Of a DNA stretch of 64,000 nucleotides, positions 40,477 to 48,771 are shown in pieces. The DNA comes from Maricaulaceae bacterium (GTDB lineage: Bacteria > Pseudomonadota > Alphaproteobacteria > Caulobacterales > Maricaulaceae). A model generated the notes under the pieces. The model was not told the origin of the DNA, did no database searches, and saw only the letters and a list, made by a program, of their open reading frames with translations. The number at the start of each line of letters is the position of its first letter. The stretch's first letter is position 1. The DNA is taken from positions 62,001-126,000 of the forward strand of contig JAHCJP010000001.1 in assembly GCA_026126205.1 (NCBI GenBank), read 5' to 3'. The position numbers and the translations under genes were made by a program.

Positions 40477-41175
40477 TCAGAAAATGAAGCTGATGAACTG
40501 CGCCCAGCCGTCGGTTCGGGCGAGGGTGAAAACCGCGATTACGCGCAACACCAACCAGGCAATGACGATCAGCGTCACCGGATGCGGGCGTTTCAGGCGC
40601 AACACGTCATAGCCCAGCACGACCGCCGCCAGCAGGAACTGCATCAGCAGGCCGTAAACCCCGTCGCCCAGCGCATAAAAGCCCAGCCGCCCCGTGGCCG
40701 GCAGGATCATGGCGATACCGGCCAGCAGCATCAGTCGTTTATGGAAGTCTGGCCGGCCGCGATTGAGGATCGCCGCGGCGTAGAGAACCACGAAGCCGCC
40801 GAGATCGGTCAGCGTCACCATGCCGAAAACGGCGGCGGAGCCGAGAAAGCCGACATCGCGCGCATAGGCGTCGGCGGCGACCATGAAGCCGGTCACGGCC
40901 ATGGCGGCGGCCAGCAGCAGGCTGGAAGCGCCGAGACCCATGTGCAGGCGCACCCGGCCGGCGCCGATCAGCGTCGCCTGCGCCGCGAACAGCAGGAACC
41001 AGGCCGTGAACAGGGCGCCGTGCGCATGGTAGAGCGCGGACAGCGGCCCGGCGGCGGCGGGTCGCAGGTAATAATCGGGGCCAAAGCCCGCGAACACCAG
41101 CGCGGCCAGAATCACCGCCATGACCGGAAAGAACGGTTCGCCGCGCCATCTGGCGCCGATGCTTGCTTCGGCCAT
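40477..41175 (-). CDS. Seven-helix membrane protein, uncharacterised
   Basis: 232 residues with about seven membrane helices. A family-like pattern is recognisable (GFGPDYYLRP, LYHAHGALFTAWFLLFAAQATLIGAGRVRLHMGLGASSLLLAAAMAVTGFMVAA, RPDFHKRLMLLAG). Conserved histidines in the helix starting LYHAHG, in VRLHMGLG and in DFHKRLM recall haem-binding membrane proteins such as cytochrome b561 or DUF2306 relatives, but this is inference. Convergent with the thiolase gene; no operon partner. Confidence 0.75.
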   Translation of the reverse strand: MAEASIGARWRGEPFFPVMAVILAALVFAGFGPDYYLRPAAAGPLSALYHAHGALFTAWFLLFAAQATLIGAGRVRLHMGLGASSLLLAAAMAVTGFMVAADAYARDVGFLGSAAVFGMVTLTDLGGFVVLYAAAILNRGRPDFHKRLMLLAGIAMILPATGRLGFYALGDGVYGLLMQFLLAAVVLGYDVLRLKRPHPVTLIVIAWLVLRVIAVFTLARTDGWAQFISFIF

Positions 41176-41319
41176 TGCGTCCCCCTGTCCCCTGTCGCGC
41201 GCAGCCTAGCGCGCGGCGGGTATGGCGCAATCGCTAATCCGGACGATGGACACCTTCTGGTTATCGGCGCGGCACGCGAGTAAACTCGTCGTTCAAGATT
41301 GCGGACAGGGAGAGCGCCG

Positions 41320-42201
41320 ATGCGGCTGCTGATGCTTCTTGCGGCGTTGGCGCTCGCCGCGCCGGCCTACGCGCAGACTGGTCCGTCTGCGACCGGTGCG
41401 CCAGTCATGATACAGGCCCTACCGCCTCTGGCCGAAGCCCTGCGGGATTATCTGCTGGGAACGGATTATCCGGAAGCCTTCGGCGATACCTATTACCGCG
41501 TACGCATCGAGAACCTGGTCATTTACGACATCACGGGCGACGGCTCGCCGGAGCTGATCGCGCATGTCTTCCCCTACTACCGGCAGTCGGCGACCATCCT
41601 GATCTATCGGCTGACGCAGGACGGCGCGATTGAGCGCGTCATGGAGGGACTGGCGCCGGGGCCGCTGGTTCCGGTGTCGGGCGAGCTAATCGACAGTCAT
41701 GTGTTGCGGTCGGGCGTGGACTTCAGCATCGGCGGCCAAACGGACAGCGCCGAAGAGGCCCTGGACTTCGCCAGACGCGGAGCGGCGGGGTTCGGCGGCT
41801 TCGTCGCCTATCGCGGGTTCTTCCACGCCGATTCCCGCGCCGGGCCGACCTATTTCGTAGACATGACGGGGGCGGAGCTGCCAGCGGGCGTCAATTCTTG
41901 CGACGGGTTCGAATTCTCGCCCGTGCGCCAGATAGAAACGGGTTTCGTTTCCGGCGCCTCAGACAGGCCTTTGCTGGCGGCATGGACGGGCGAAGAAATC
42001 TATTTCTATGAAATCAGCGGCGTGAGCGCCGGCGGTTTCCTTAGAAAACGGGTCTGGGTCGCCCCGGCGCCAGAGGCAATGCAAGGCGTGTCCAGAACCC
42101 CGGATGGGTGGATGACGCTGCTTGGACCGGACGGCGCGGCGCGCGCCGTGGCGCTGCAATGCGACGGCGGGCGGTGCCAAATTGCGATGGGAAGCGACTG
42201 A
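41320..42201 (+). CDS. Secreted protein of unknown function
   Basis: 293 residues from an ATG with GGGAG upstream. Signal peptide MRLLMLLAALALAAPAYAQ. The mature part contains YRVRIENLVIYDITGDGSPELIAHVF, a VCBS/integrin-like Asp-rich D-x-T-x-D-G loop that could bind calcium, then mixed beta segments (GPTYFVDMTGAELP, GEEIYFYEISGVS). Two late cysteines (in NSCDGFEF and LQCDGGRC) may form disulfides. No family recognised. Next to, and convergent with, the Lrp-type regulator. Confidence 0.72.
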   Translation: MRLLMLLAALALAAPAYAQTGPSATGAPVMIQALPPLAEALRDYLLGTDYPEAFGDTYYRVRIENLVIYDITGDGSPELIAHVFPYYRQSATILIYRLTQDGAIERVMEGLAPGPLVPVSGELIDSHVLRSGVDFSIGGQTDSAEEALDFARRGAAGFGGFVAYRGFFHADSRAGPTYFVDMTGAELPAGVNSCDGFEFSPVRQIETGFVSGASDRPLLAAWTGEEIYFYEISGVSAGGFLRKRVWVAPAPEAMQGVSRTPDGWMTLLGPDGAARAVALQCDGGRCQIAMGSD

Positions 42202-42208
42202 ACCGCCT

Positions 42209-42691
42209 CTAGCCGCCCTTCAGATGATCCAGCGGCAGGGCGTCGGCCTGTTTGACCTGGCCGACCATGACGAAGCTGCGTTCGTCGCCGACCACGCCCA
42301 GCGACAGCAGGCGCTCGCGGATGAAGGCGTTATGCCGGGTGATGGAGGGCAGCATGACGCGCAGGATGTAGTCATAGCTGCCGGTGACGATCACCGCGTC
42401 CACCACCTCCGGCCACGACCGTATCGCCTCGATGAAAGTATTATGGTTGTCCTGCGTCGGCGGACTGATCTTGACCTGCACGAACACGGTGTAGGCGAGG
42501 CCGACCTTTTCCGGGTCCAGCACCGCGGCGCGCTTGCGGATCACGCCCTCGCTCTCCAGCCGCCGCATCCGCCGCCAGCAGGGCGAGGGGGTGAGGCCGA
42601 CGATGTCCGCCACCTCGGCCACTGAACGGCCGGCGTTCTCCTGCAGGGCGTGCAGAATGGCGATGTCGATTTCGTCGAGTTTCAGGGTCAA
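42209..42691 (-). CDS. Lrp/AsnC family regulator, probable bkd operon regulator
   Basis: 160 residues from a TTG start with a strong GGAGG five bases upstream, giving TLKLDEIDIAILHALQENAG as N-terminus; ATG codons 13 or more codons upstream lack such a site. N-terminal winged helix (AEVADIVGLTPSPCWRRMRRLESEGVIRKRAAVLD) and C-terminal RAM ligand-binding domain (VVDAVIVTGSYDYILRVMLPS). It is divergent from the branched-chain keto acid dehydrogenase operon. In other bacteria the adjacent Lrp-type BkdR activates that operon in response to branched-chain amino acids; the same is inferred here. Confidence 0.92.
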   Translation of the reverse strand: MTLKLDEIDIAILHALQENAGRSVAEVADIVGLTPSPCWRRMRRLESEGVIRKRAAVLDPEKVGLAYTVFVQVKISPPTQDNHNTFIEAIRSWPEVVDAVIVTGSYDYILRVMLPSITRHNAFIRERLLSLGVVGDERSFVMVGQVKQADALPLDHLKGG

Positions 42692-42846
42692 TCCTGCCTC
42701 CGGCCGCGGCGTCCCGGCGGGGATTGTCATGCGGAAGCGCGCGGGCCGCAATGACCATTCCAATCACAGACTTGCGATGGAGTGGACAAGACGCGGCCTT
42801 CAAGGCTATGCCCCGCCCTCGGCAGGCAGACCCCGAACGAGGCCCC

Positions 42847-44076
42847 ATGGCGACGTCCGAACCCCGCTTCCGCGTTCCCGCGCCCAAGGCGCGCCCCGGC
42901 GACAAGCCCGACTTCTCCGACTTGCGCATCCCCGCGGCGGGAGAGGCGAAACGCCCGAAGCCCGACGTGGCGGCGGACAAAACCGCGCCGCTGGCCCACG
43001 GCCTGATCCGGGTGCTGGACCATAACCACCAGGCGGTGGGGGAATGGGACCCGAAGCTGAAGCCCGAAACCCTGCGCGAGGGCCTGCGCCACATGGTGCT
43101 GACCCGCGTCTATGACGAGCGGATGCAGAAGCTGCAGCGTCAGGGCAAGATGAGCTTCTACATGAAGTCGACGGGCGAAGAGGCCGTGGCCGTGGCGGCG
43201 GCGATGGCGCTGCGTTTCGACGACATGGTGTTCCCGTCCTACCGCCAGCAGGGCATCCTGTTCGCGCGCGGCCGCGACATCGTCGACATGATGTGCCACT
43301 GCATCTCCAACAGCCGCGACAATCTGAAGGGCCGCCAGCTTCCTGTGCACTACACCTGGGCGGAGGGGAATTTCTTCTCCATCTCCGGCAATCTCGGCAC
43401 CCAGTTTCCGCAGGCCGTCGGCTGGGCGATGGGCGCGCGCTATCAGGGCGAGGACCGCATCGCCGCCTCGTGGATCGGCGACGGCACAAGCGCCGAGGGC
43501 GATATTCACGGCGCCATGGTGTTGGCCTCCACCTATCGTGCGCCGGTGATCCTGAACATCGTCAACAACCAGTGGGCCATCTCCACCCACCAGAGCATCG
43601 CCGCCGGGGATGCGCCGACGCTGGCGGCGCGCGGCCTCGGCTATGGCCTGGCCAGCTTGCGCGTCGACGGCAACGACTTCCTGGCCGTGCACGCCGCCAC
43701 ACAATGGGCGGCGGAGCGCGCGCGCAAGGGCCATGGCGCGACGGTGATGGAGATTTACACCTACCGCGCCGCGGCGCACTCCACCTCCGACGACCCCTCC
43801 GGATACCGCCCGAAGGACGAGGCCGCGGCCTGGCCGCTGGGCGACCCGATCGAGCGCCTGAAACAGCACCTTATCGGCCTTGGCGAATGGGACGAAAAGC
43901 GCCATGAGGCGCTGGAGGCGGAGCTGAACGACATCGTGGTCAAGGCCTACAAGGAGGCCGAGAGCCACGGCACGCTGCATGACGGCCCGCTGTCGCCGAC
44001 CGAGAGCATATTCGAGGATGTGCTGGCCGGGCCTGACTGGCGCCTGCGCCGTCAGCGTCAGGACCTGGGGGTGTAG
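42847..44076 (+). CDS. bkdA: Branched-chain 2-oxoacid dehydrogenase E1 subunit alpha
   Basis: Thiamine-diphosphate enzyme decarboxylating the keto acids from Leu, Ile and Val. 409 residues, start with GAGG upstream. MQKLQRQGKMSFYMKSTGEEA, FPSYRQQGILFARG, HYTWAEGNFFSISGNLGTQFPQA, the ThDP motif GDGTSAEGDIHGAMVLAS...NNQWAIS and the phosphorylation-loop-like TYRAAAHSTSDDPSGYR are all diagnostic of the branched-chain (not pyruvate) E1 alpha. First gene of bkdABC; the E1 beta gene follows after five bases. Confidence 0.95.
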   Translation: MATSEPRFRVPAPKARPGDKPDFSDLRIPAAGEAKRPKPDVAADKTAPLAHGLIRVLDHNHQAVGEWDPKLKPETLREGLRHMVLTRVYDERMQKLQRQGKMSFYMKSTGEEAVAVAAAMALRFDDMVFPSYRQQGILFARGRDIVDMMCHCISNSRDNLKGRQLPVHYTWAEGNFFSISGNLGTQFPQAVGWAMGARYQGEDRIAASWIGDGTSAEGDIHGAMVLASTYRAPVILNIVNNQWAISTHQSIAAGDAPTLAARGLGYGLASLRVDGNDFLAVHAATQWAAERARKGHGATVMEIYTYRAAAHSTSDDPSGYRPKDEAAAWPLGDPIERLKQHLIGLGEWDEKRHEALEAELNDIVVKAYKEAESHGTLHDGPLSPTESIFEDVLAGPDWRLRRQRQDLGV

Positions 44077-44081
44077 CCGCC

Positions 44082-45098
44082 ATGCCGGTGATGAACATGA
44101 TCCAGGCGCTCAATTCCGCCCTCGACGTGGCGATGGAGCGCGACCCGAACGTGGTGCATTTCGGCGAGGACGCCGGCTATTTCGGCGGCGTGTTCCGCGT
44201 CACCGCCGGGCTGCAGAAGAAATACGGCCTCGACCGGGTGTTCGATGCGCCGATCAACGAGGCCGCCATCGCGGCGCTGGCCGTCGGCATGGCCGCCAAG
44301 GGCCTGCGCCCGGTGGCCGAGATCCAGTTCGCCGACTACATCTTCCCGGCCTTCGACCAGATCGTGTCGGAGATGAGCCGCATCCGCTACCGCTCCGCCG
44401 GCCAGTTCACCCAGTCCATCGTGGTGCGTTCGCCCTGGGGCGGCGGCATCCGCGGCGGCCAGACCCATTCGATGAGCCCGGAAGCCTTCTTCACCCACAT
44501 TCCGGGGGTGAAGGTGGTGATCCCGTCCAACCCCTATGACGCCAAGGGCCTGCTGATCGCCGCCATCGAAAGCGACGATCCGGTGATCTTCTTCGAGCCG
44601 AAGCGCATCTATAACGGCCCCTTCGACGGCGTGCCGGACAGCGCGCTGACGCCGTGGAGCAAGCACCCCAAGGGCGAGGTGCCGGAGGGGCATTACACCG
44701 TGCCGCTGGACAAAGCCGAGATCGCCCGCCCCGGCGAGGCCGTCACCGTCGTCACCTATGGCACGCTGGTGCATGTGGCCATCGCCGCGGCCGAGGCGTC
44801 GGGCATCGACGCCGAGGTGATCGACCTGAAGACGCTCACCCCCTACGACATCGGCGCCATCACCGCCTCGGTCAACAAGACCGGGCGCTGCGTGGTGGCG
44901 CACGAGGCGCCGCGCACCTCCGGCTTCGGGGCCGAGCTGATCGCCCAGATACAGGAAGACTGTTTCTATGCGCTGGAGGCGCCCATCGCGCGCGTCACCG
45001 GCTGGGACACCCCCTATCCGCACGCCCATGAATGGGCCTATTTCCCGGGGCGCCAGCGCATCATCAACGCCCTGAAAGCCGTGACGGAGGCCGCGTGA
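44082..45098 (+). CDS. bkdB: Branched-chain 2-oxoacid dehydrogenase E1 subunit beta
   Basis: 338 residues pairing with E1 alpha. FGEDAGYFGGVFRVTAGLQKKYG, FDAPINEAAIAALAVGMAAKGLRPVAEIQFADYIFPAFDQI, SIVVRSPWGGGIRGGQTHS and the C-terminal VTGWDTPYPHAHEWAYFPG are characteristic of BCKDH E1 beta. Complete. Second gene of the operon; E2 begins one base after its stop codon. Confidence 0.95.
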   Translation: MPVMNMIQALNSALDVAMERDPNVVHFGEDAGYFGGVFRVTAGLQKKYGLDRVFDAPINEAAIAALAVGMAAKGLRPVAEIQFADYIFPAFDQIVSEMSRIRYRSAGQFTQSIVVRSPWGGGIRGGQTHSMSPEAFFTHIPGVKVVIPSNPYDAKGLLIAAIESDDPVIFFEPKRIYNGPFDGVPDSALTPWSKHPKGEVPEGHYTVPLDKAEIARPGEAVTVVTYGTLVHVAIAAAEASGIDAEVIDLKTLTPYDIGAITASVNKTGRCVVAHEAPRTSGFGAELIAQIQEDCFYALEAPIARVTGWDTPYPHAHEWAYFPGRQRIINALKAVTEAA

Positions 45099-45099
45099 G

Positions 45100-46386
45100 A
45101 TGAGCGAATACCGCTACAAGCTTCCCGATGTCGGCGAAGGCGTGGTCGAGGCCGAGATCGTCGAATGGAAGGTCAAGGTCGGCGACAGGGTGGTTGAAGA
45201 CCAGCCGGTGGTCGACGTGATGACCGACAAGGCGACGGTGGAGGTGCCCTGCGCCGTCAACGGCGTGGTGACCAGGATCGTCGGCGAACCGGGCGATGTG
45301 ATCGCCGTCGGCACCGAGATTCTGTTCATCGACACCTCGGGCGACGGCGCCGCCGCCAAGGCCGAGGCCCCGAAAGAAGACAAGAAGCCGGAGCCGAAGG
45401 CCGAGGCGAAACCGGCGCCGGAACCACAGGCGCCGAAGGCTGAAAAGCCCGCGCCCGCCCCTGCCCCGGCGGCTGCGAAACCCGCCCCCGCCCGTCCGTC
45501 CAGCGCCCGGCCGCTGGCCAGCCCGGCGGTGCGCCAGCGGGCGCTGGAGGCCGATATCGACCTTGCCGCGGTTCCCGGCTCCGGCCCGGCGGGCCGCGTC
45601 ATCCACCGCGATCTTGACGATTTCATCGCCGCGGGCGGCCGTCTTTCGGCCCGCGCCGGCGGCGGGGCGGGGCGCGCGCCGCGCACCGGGATGGAGAGCA
45701 GGAAGATCATCGGCCTGCGCCGCAAGATCGCCGAGAACATGCAGAAGGCGAAACGCGACATTCCCCACATCGCCTATGTGGAGGAGGTGGACGTCACGGC
45801 GCTGGAGGATCTGCGCAAGCACCTGAACGCGAACAAGCGCGAGGATCAGCCGAAGCTGACATTCATTCCCTTCCTGGTCGCGGCGCTGGCCAGGGCCCTG
45901 CCCGCAACGCCGCAGGCCAATGCGCATTTCGACGGCGAGGCCGGGGTGCTGACCACCTATGAGGGCGTGCATTGCGGCATCGCCACGGCGACGCCGAACG
46001 GGCTGATGGTTCCGGTGATCCGCCATGCCGAGGCGCTGGACCTGTGGGGCGTGGCGGCCGAGCTGTCGCGCCTCGCCGCCGCGGCGCGCGACGGCAAGGC
46101 GACGAAGGAGGAGCTCTCCGGCTCCACCATCACCATCACCTCGCTGGGGGCGATCGGCGGGCTGGTGACCACGCCGGTGATCAACGCGCCGGAAACCGCG
46201 ATCATCGGGGTCAACAAGATGGTCGAGCTTCCGCGCTTCGACGCCGCAGGCCGCGTGGTGCCGCGCCTGATGATGAACCTGTCCTCCAGCTTCGACCACC
46301 GCATCGTCGACGGCTATGACGCCGCCCTGCTGATCCAGCGCGTGAAGGCGTATCTGGAGAACCCGGCGACGCTGTTTATGGAGTAG
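45100..46386 (+). CDS. bkdC: Branched-chain 2-oxoacid dehydrogenase E2, dihydrolipoamide acyltransferase
   Basis: 428 residues. Lipoyl domain (1-85) with lipoylation site Lys44 in VMTDKATVEV; a flexible Ala/Pro/Lys linker (about 88-135); E1/E3-binding domain (SSARPLASPAVRQRALEADIDLAAVPGSGPAGRVIHRDL); catalytic acyltransferase domain ending SSSFDHRIVDGYDAALLIQR with catalytic His400. Completes bkdABC. No E3 (lpd) gene follows, so a dihydrolipoamide dehydrogenase from elsewhere must be shared. Confidence 0.95.
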   Translation: MSEYRYKLPDVGEGVVEAEIVEWKVKVGDRVVEDQPVVDVMTDKATVEVPCAVNGVVTRIVGEPGDVIAVGTEILFIDTSGDGAAAKAEAPKEDKKPEPKAEAKPAPEPQAPKAEKPAPAPAPAAAKPAPARPSSARPLASPAVRQRALEADIDLAAVPGSGPAGRVIHRDLDDFIAAGGRLSARAGGGAGRAPRTGMESRKIIGLRRKIAENMQKAKRDIPHIAYVEEVDVTALEDLRKHLNANKREDQPKLTFIPFLVAALARALPATPQANAHFDGEAGVLTTYEGVHCGIATATPNGLMVPVIRHAEALDLWGVAAELSRLAAAARDGKATKEELSGSTITITSLGAIGGLVTTPVINAPETAIIGVNKMVELPRFDAAGRVVPRLMMNLSSSFDHRIVDGYDAALLIQRVKAYLENPATLFME

Positions 46387-46407
46387 GGGGATGCCGGGGC
46401 GCGCCCA

Positions 46408-46522
46408 ATCCTCCCCCCCTTTGTGGGGGAGGTGTCCGCGAAGCGGACGGAGGGGGGCAGCGCTTTCGTGAATCACCCCCTCCCCGCCCTTCGGGCGGAC
46501 CTCCCCCATCAAGGGGGAGGAT
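46408..46522. repeat. Compound palindromic intergenic repeat after the bkd operon
   Basis: Two mirrored halves. CCTCCCCCCC-N-GGGGGAGG with the hairpin GTCCGCGAAGCGGAC faces, in inverse order, GTCCGCCCGAAGGGCGG and CCTCCCCCATCAAGGGGGAGG. The class is common between alphaproteobacterial genes. It can fold into several strong stems and probably ends bkd transcription. It lies immediately outside the prophage boundary. Confidence 0.7.
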
Positions 46523-46553
46523 GAGCAATTGCCCCTGACTGTAGCGCGCCATT

Positions 46554-46588
46554 TGAATCCGGAGTCTTTGACACATGATTCCGGAGTC
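46554..46588. repeat. Two direct repeats at the presumed prophage right end
   Basis: TGAATCCGGAGTC (46554) and TGATTCCGGAGTC (46576) differ at one position and are spaced exactly 22 bp apart. In phage Mu the transposase binds 22-bp sites next to each other at the ends. Their place between chromosome and the last phage gene fits that role (inference). Confidence 0.5.
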
Positions 46589-46599
46589 GCCGCGAAAAA

Positions 46600-47406
46600 T
46601 CATCCCCGGCCGTCCGTGATGATCAGTTCGCCGGCGCGGGTGGGGCCGCCTGAGAGCCTGTAGGTCACGTCAACGGCCTCGATCTGCGCCCAGGCGAACA
46701 GCTCACGGATCGGCGGAACGTCGTTTATCGACAGTATGAAGCGGCCCTGAAGCGCCTTCAAACGCCCCGCCAGGCGCGCGAAATCGTCCCGGCCGAACAG
46801 CGCCTTGCCGTAATAGTCCTCTGTCCCCCAATAGGGCGGGTCGCAGTAGAACAGCGTCTCCGGCCGGTCGTAGTGGCCGATGAATGCGTCGAAGGGCAGC
46901 TGCTCGATCACCACGCCGGACAGCCGGTCGTGCGCATCCTGCAGCTGCGGGGCGAGCCGGGTGATGTCGAAACGCGCCGGCCGGGCGTAGGAGACGCCGA
47001 AGTTACGCCCCTCCACCTTGCCGCCGAACCCGAGGCTCTGCAGGTAGAGAAAGCGCGCCGCCCGGCGCAGATCAGTCAGCGTCGCCGGGTCCTGTTTCAT
47101 GAGGCGGTCGAACTCGGCGCGGCTGGAAAGCCTGAAGCGCAGCTCGTCCATGAAGGCGGGATAGTGCTCCTGCAGGATGCGGAAGAATGTGGCCACGTCG
47201 CCGGAGAGGTCGTTGACGATCTCCTGCGCCGGGCGGCGGTCGCGGCGGAAGAAAACGCCGCCCATGCCCACGAACGGCTCGGCGTAGACAGCGTGGGGCG
47301 TGCGCCCGATCAGGGCGACGAGGTGGCGGGCGAGATTGCGCTTGCCGCCGACATAGGGGGCGAGCGGACGCACCGGCTGGACGGGTGAGAGAGCAGGTGT
47401 CGACAA
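46600..47406 (-). CDS. Phage DNA adenine methylase (D12 class)
   Basis: 268 residues from a TTG giving STPALSPVQPVRPLAPYVGGKRNLARHLV; the frame is open 37 codons further upstream but without similarity. Motifs: PYVGGKR, AEPFVGMGGVFFRRDRRP (SAM site) and catalytic YCDPPYWGTEDYYG (DPPY). N6-adenine methylation, probably GATC-like, may protect phage DNA from host restriction. As the last gene before the phage right end it occupies the place of the mom modification gene in Mu. Confidence 0.88.
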   Translation of the reverse strand: MSTPALSPVQPVRPLAPYVGGKRNLARHLVALIGRTPHAVYAEPFVGMGGVFFRRDRRPAQEIVNDLSGDVATFFRILQEHYPAFMDELRFRLSSRAEFDRLMKQDPATLTDLRRAARFLYLQSLGFGGKVEGRNFGVSYARPARFDITRLAPQLQDAHDRLSGVVIEQLPFDAFIGHYDRPETLFYCDPPYWGTEDYYGKALFGRDDFARLAGRLKALQGRFILSINDVPPIRELFAWAQIEAVDVTYRLSGGPTRAGELIITDGRG

Positions 47407-47534
47407 GGGGCGTGAATCCGGTTTCAGTCGCCCGCGCCGGGGCCCCGGCGGCGGGATGGATGGAGGGCGCGCCCTCCGGACATGCAGGATTTCACCCTGC
47501 GGCTTCGGGCGCGCCAACGCCCGCGGCCCCCGCC

Positions 47535-47732
47535 TCAGGCGGGTTCGTAGTCATCGATCTCCAGCGGCTCGATCGCCGGATCGCCATGGTTCGCCGGACG
47601 CCCCTGGGTGATCAGCCGGAAGTCGCTGTTCCCCGGCGCGGCCGGCACATGGTGTTCGGCGCCATCCGCGTCCAGCGCGATAATCCAGGTCTGTTCGGGG
47701 TCGGCCCAGCGGGCGCTCTGGAAGGGGGGCAT
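47535..47732 (-). CDS. Small phage protein after the tail fibre gene
   Basis: 65 residues, MPPFQSARWADPEQTWIIALDADGAEHHVPAAPGNSDFR and an acidic end. Resembles the short proteins encoded after tail-fibre genes in prophages, often fibre chaperones or hinge proteins; no firm family. It starts two bases beyond the fibre stop codon, within the late operon. A CCCGCCT-CA-GGCGGG hairpin right at its end may stop transcription. Confidence 0.65.
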   Translation of the reverse strand: MPPFQSARWADPEQTWIIALDADGAEHHVPAAPGNSDFRLITQGRPANHGDPAIEPLEIDDYEPA

Positions 47733-47733
47733 C

Positions 47734-48771
47734 TCAAAGCTCCGCACTGAGGTCGAGGACTTGCAGGCCGGCGGCGGTCTGATAACCAATCAGCGTGTCG
47801 GCCGTCGTGTCGGCGAAGGACGCTCCGGCGCCGCCGCCGCTGATCGTCGGCGCCGCCCGCATGTCGATGAACCCGAGATTGGCCTTCTCGGCGGGAACCC
47901 AGACCGCACGGCGCTGAAAATAATGCCGGCACCGGCGCGTCTCGGCCGGCAAGCCGCCCCGGCGGCAGAGGGTTTCGAACGGTGTCTCGACCGCGCCGGC
48001 CTCCAGCTGCAGCTTCGCCACGCGAGTGGTCGAGACCGTGCCGCCATTGGCGCCGTCATCGCGGCGTATGGAGATGCGAAGCCCGTTCACGGCGTCGGCA
48101 TGGAGCGCGGCGATGCTGGCGCTGTATTTCGTCCATGCGGCCGAAGGCGCCGTCGCCACCACCAGCGAATGGCGGAAGTTGACCGTAGAGAAGTTATCGA
48201 GCCCCGCCGCCGTGCTTATGTAGGCAAAGAGGCGACCGGTCCCGACGATGGACCGGGCCCAAAATGTCGCACGAACAGGGCCGCCGGCCAAGGGCCGCGC
48301 CAACGCCGATTCGACGTTGACGCTGAGTGTCGACAACGCCGCCGGGCTGTGCCCAAACTCGACAGAGCAGGGAACCGAGGCGTCGGGAACGTCCGTCATA
48401 CGTTCGATACTGTTCACCCCCGCGAACAGGACGCGATCAGGGCCGAACCCAGGCGACGTGAAGCTGACGCCGCGCTGCCATATCCACAGCCCGCCGTTTG
48501 TGATCAAATTCCGTTGGCCCGGGTGCAGGCTGCCCGCTGCCGACGCCTCGGCAGCGATGCGGGCGCTTTCAGCCTGCGCGGCGCTGCTGGCCGCGCTGGC
48601 CGCCGCCGGCTCCGCCCCGGCCACCAGGGCGCCGACAGCGCCGACATCGGCCAGCGCGGCGGGGAAGTTCTGCACATGCCCGCCGGCGGCCAGGCCGCCG
48701 GGATTGCCGCCGCTGACGGGGTCTGAATTATAATAGCCCGCCAGCAGGCGGCCGATGGCTGCTTCGCTCAT
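47734..48771 (-). CDS. Phage tail fibre/receptor-binding-like protein
   Basis: 345 residues. An N-terminal attachment part (MSEAAIGRLLAGYYNSD) and an Ala-rich helical stretch (about 55-80) precede a beta-rich region NLITNGGLWIWQRGVSFTSPGFGPDRVLFAG. That region resembles the NGGFDIWQRG...A-DRW module of phage tail fibres and carbohydrate-binding proteins. LQLEAGAVETPFE followed by RRCRHYFQRR is the recurring end of that module. It probably contacts the host surface. Its ATG overlaps the preceding gene by four bases. Confidence 0.82.
   Translation of the reverse strand: MSEAAIGRLLAGYYNSDPVSGGNPGGLAAGGHVQNFPAALADVGAVGALVAGAEPAAASAASSAAQAESARIAAEASAAGSLHPGQRNLITNGGLWIWQRGVSFTSPGFGPDRVLFAGVNSIERMTDVPDASVPCSVEFGHSPAALSTLSVNVESALARPLAGGPVRATFWARSIVGTGRLFAYISTAAGLDNFSTVNFRHSLVVATAPSAAWTKYSASIAALHADAVNGLRISIRRDDGANGGTVSTTRVAKLQLEAGAVETPFETLCRRGGLPAETRRCRHYFQRRAVWVPAEKANLGFIDMRAAPTISGGGAGASFADTTADTLIGYQTAAGLQVLDLSAEL

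Noticed and set aside
46408..46522. Possible CRISPR array or tRNA in the repetitive region after bkdC
   Set aside because: Only mirrored palindromes are present, with no regularly spaced identical repeats, and no tRNA-like cloverleaf or T-loop.
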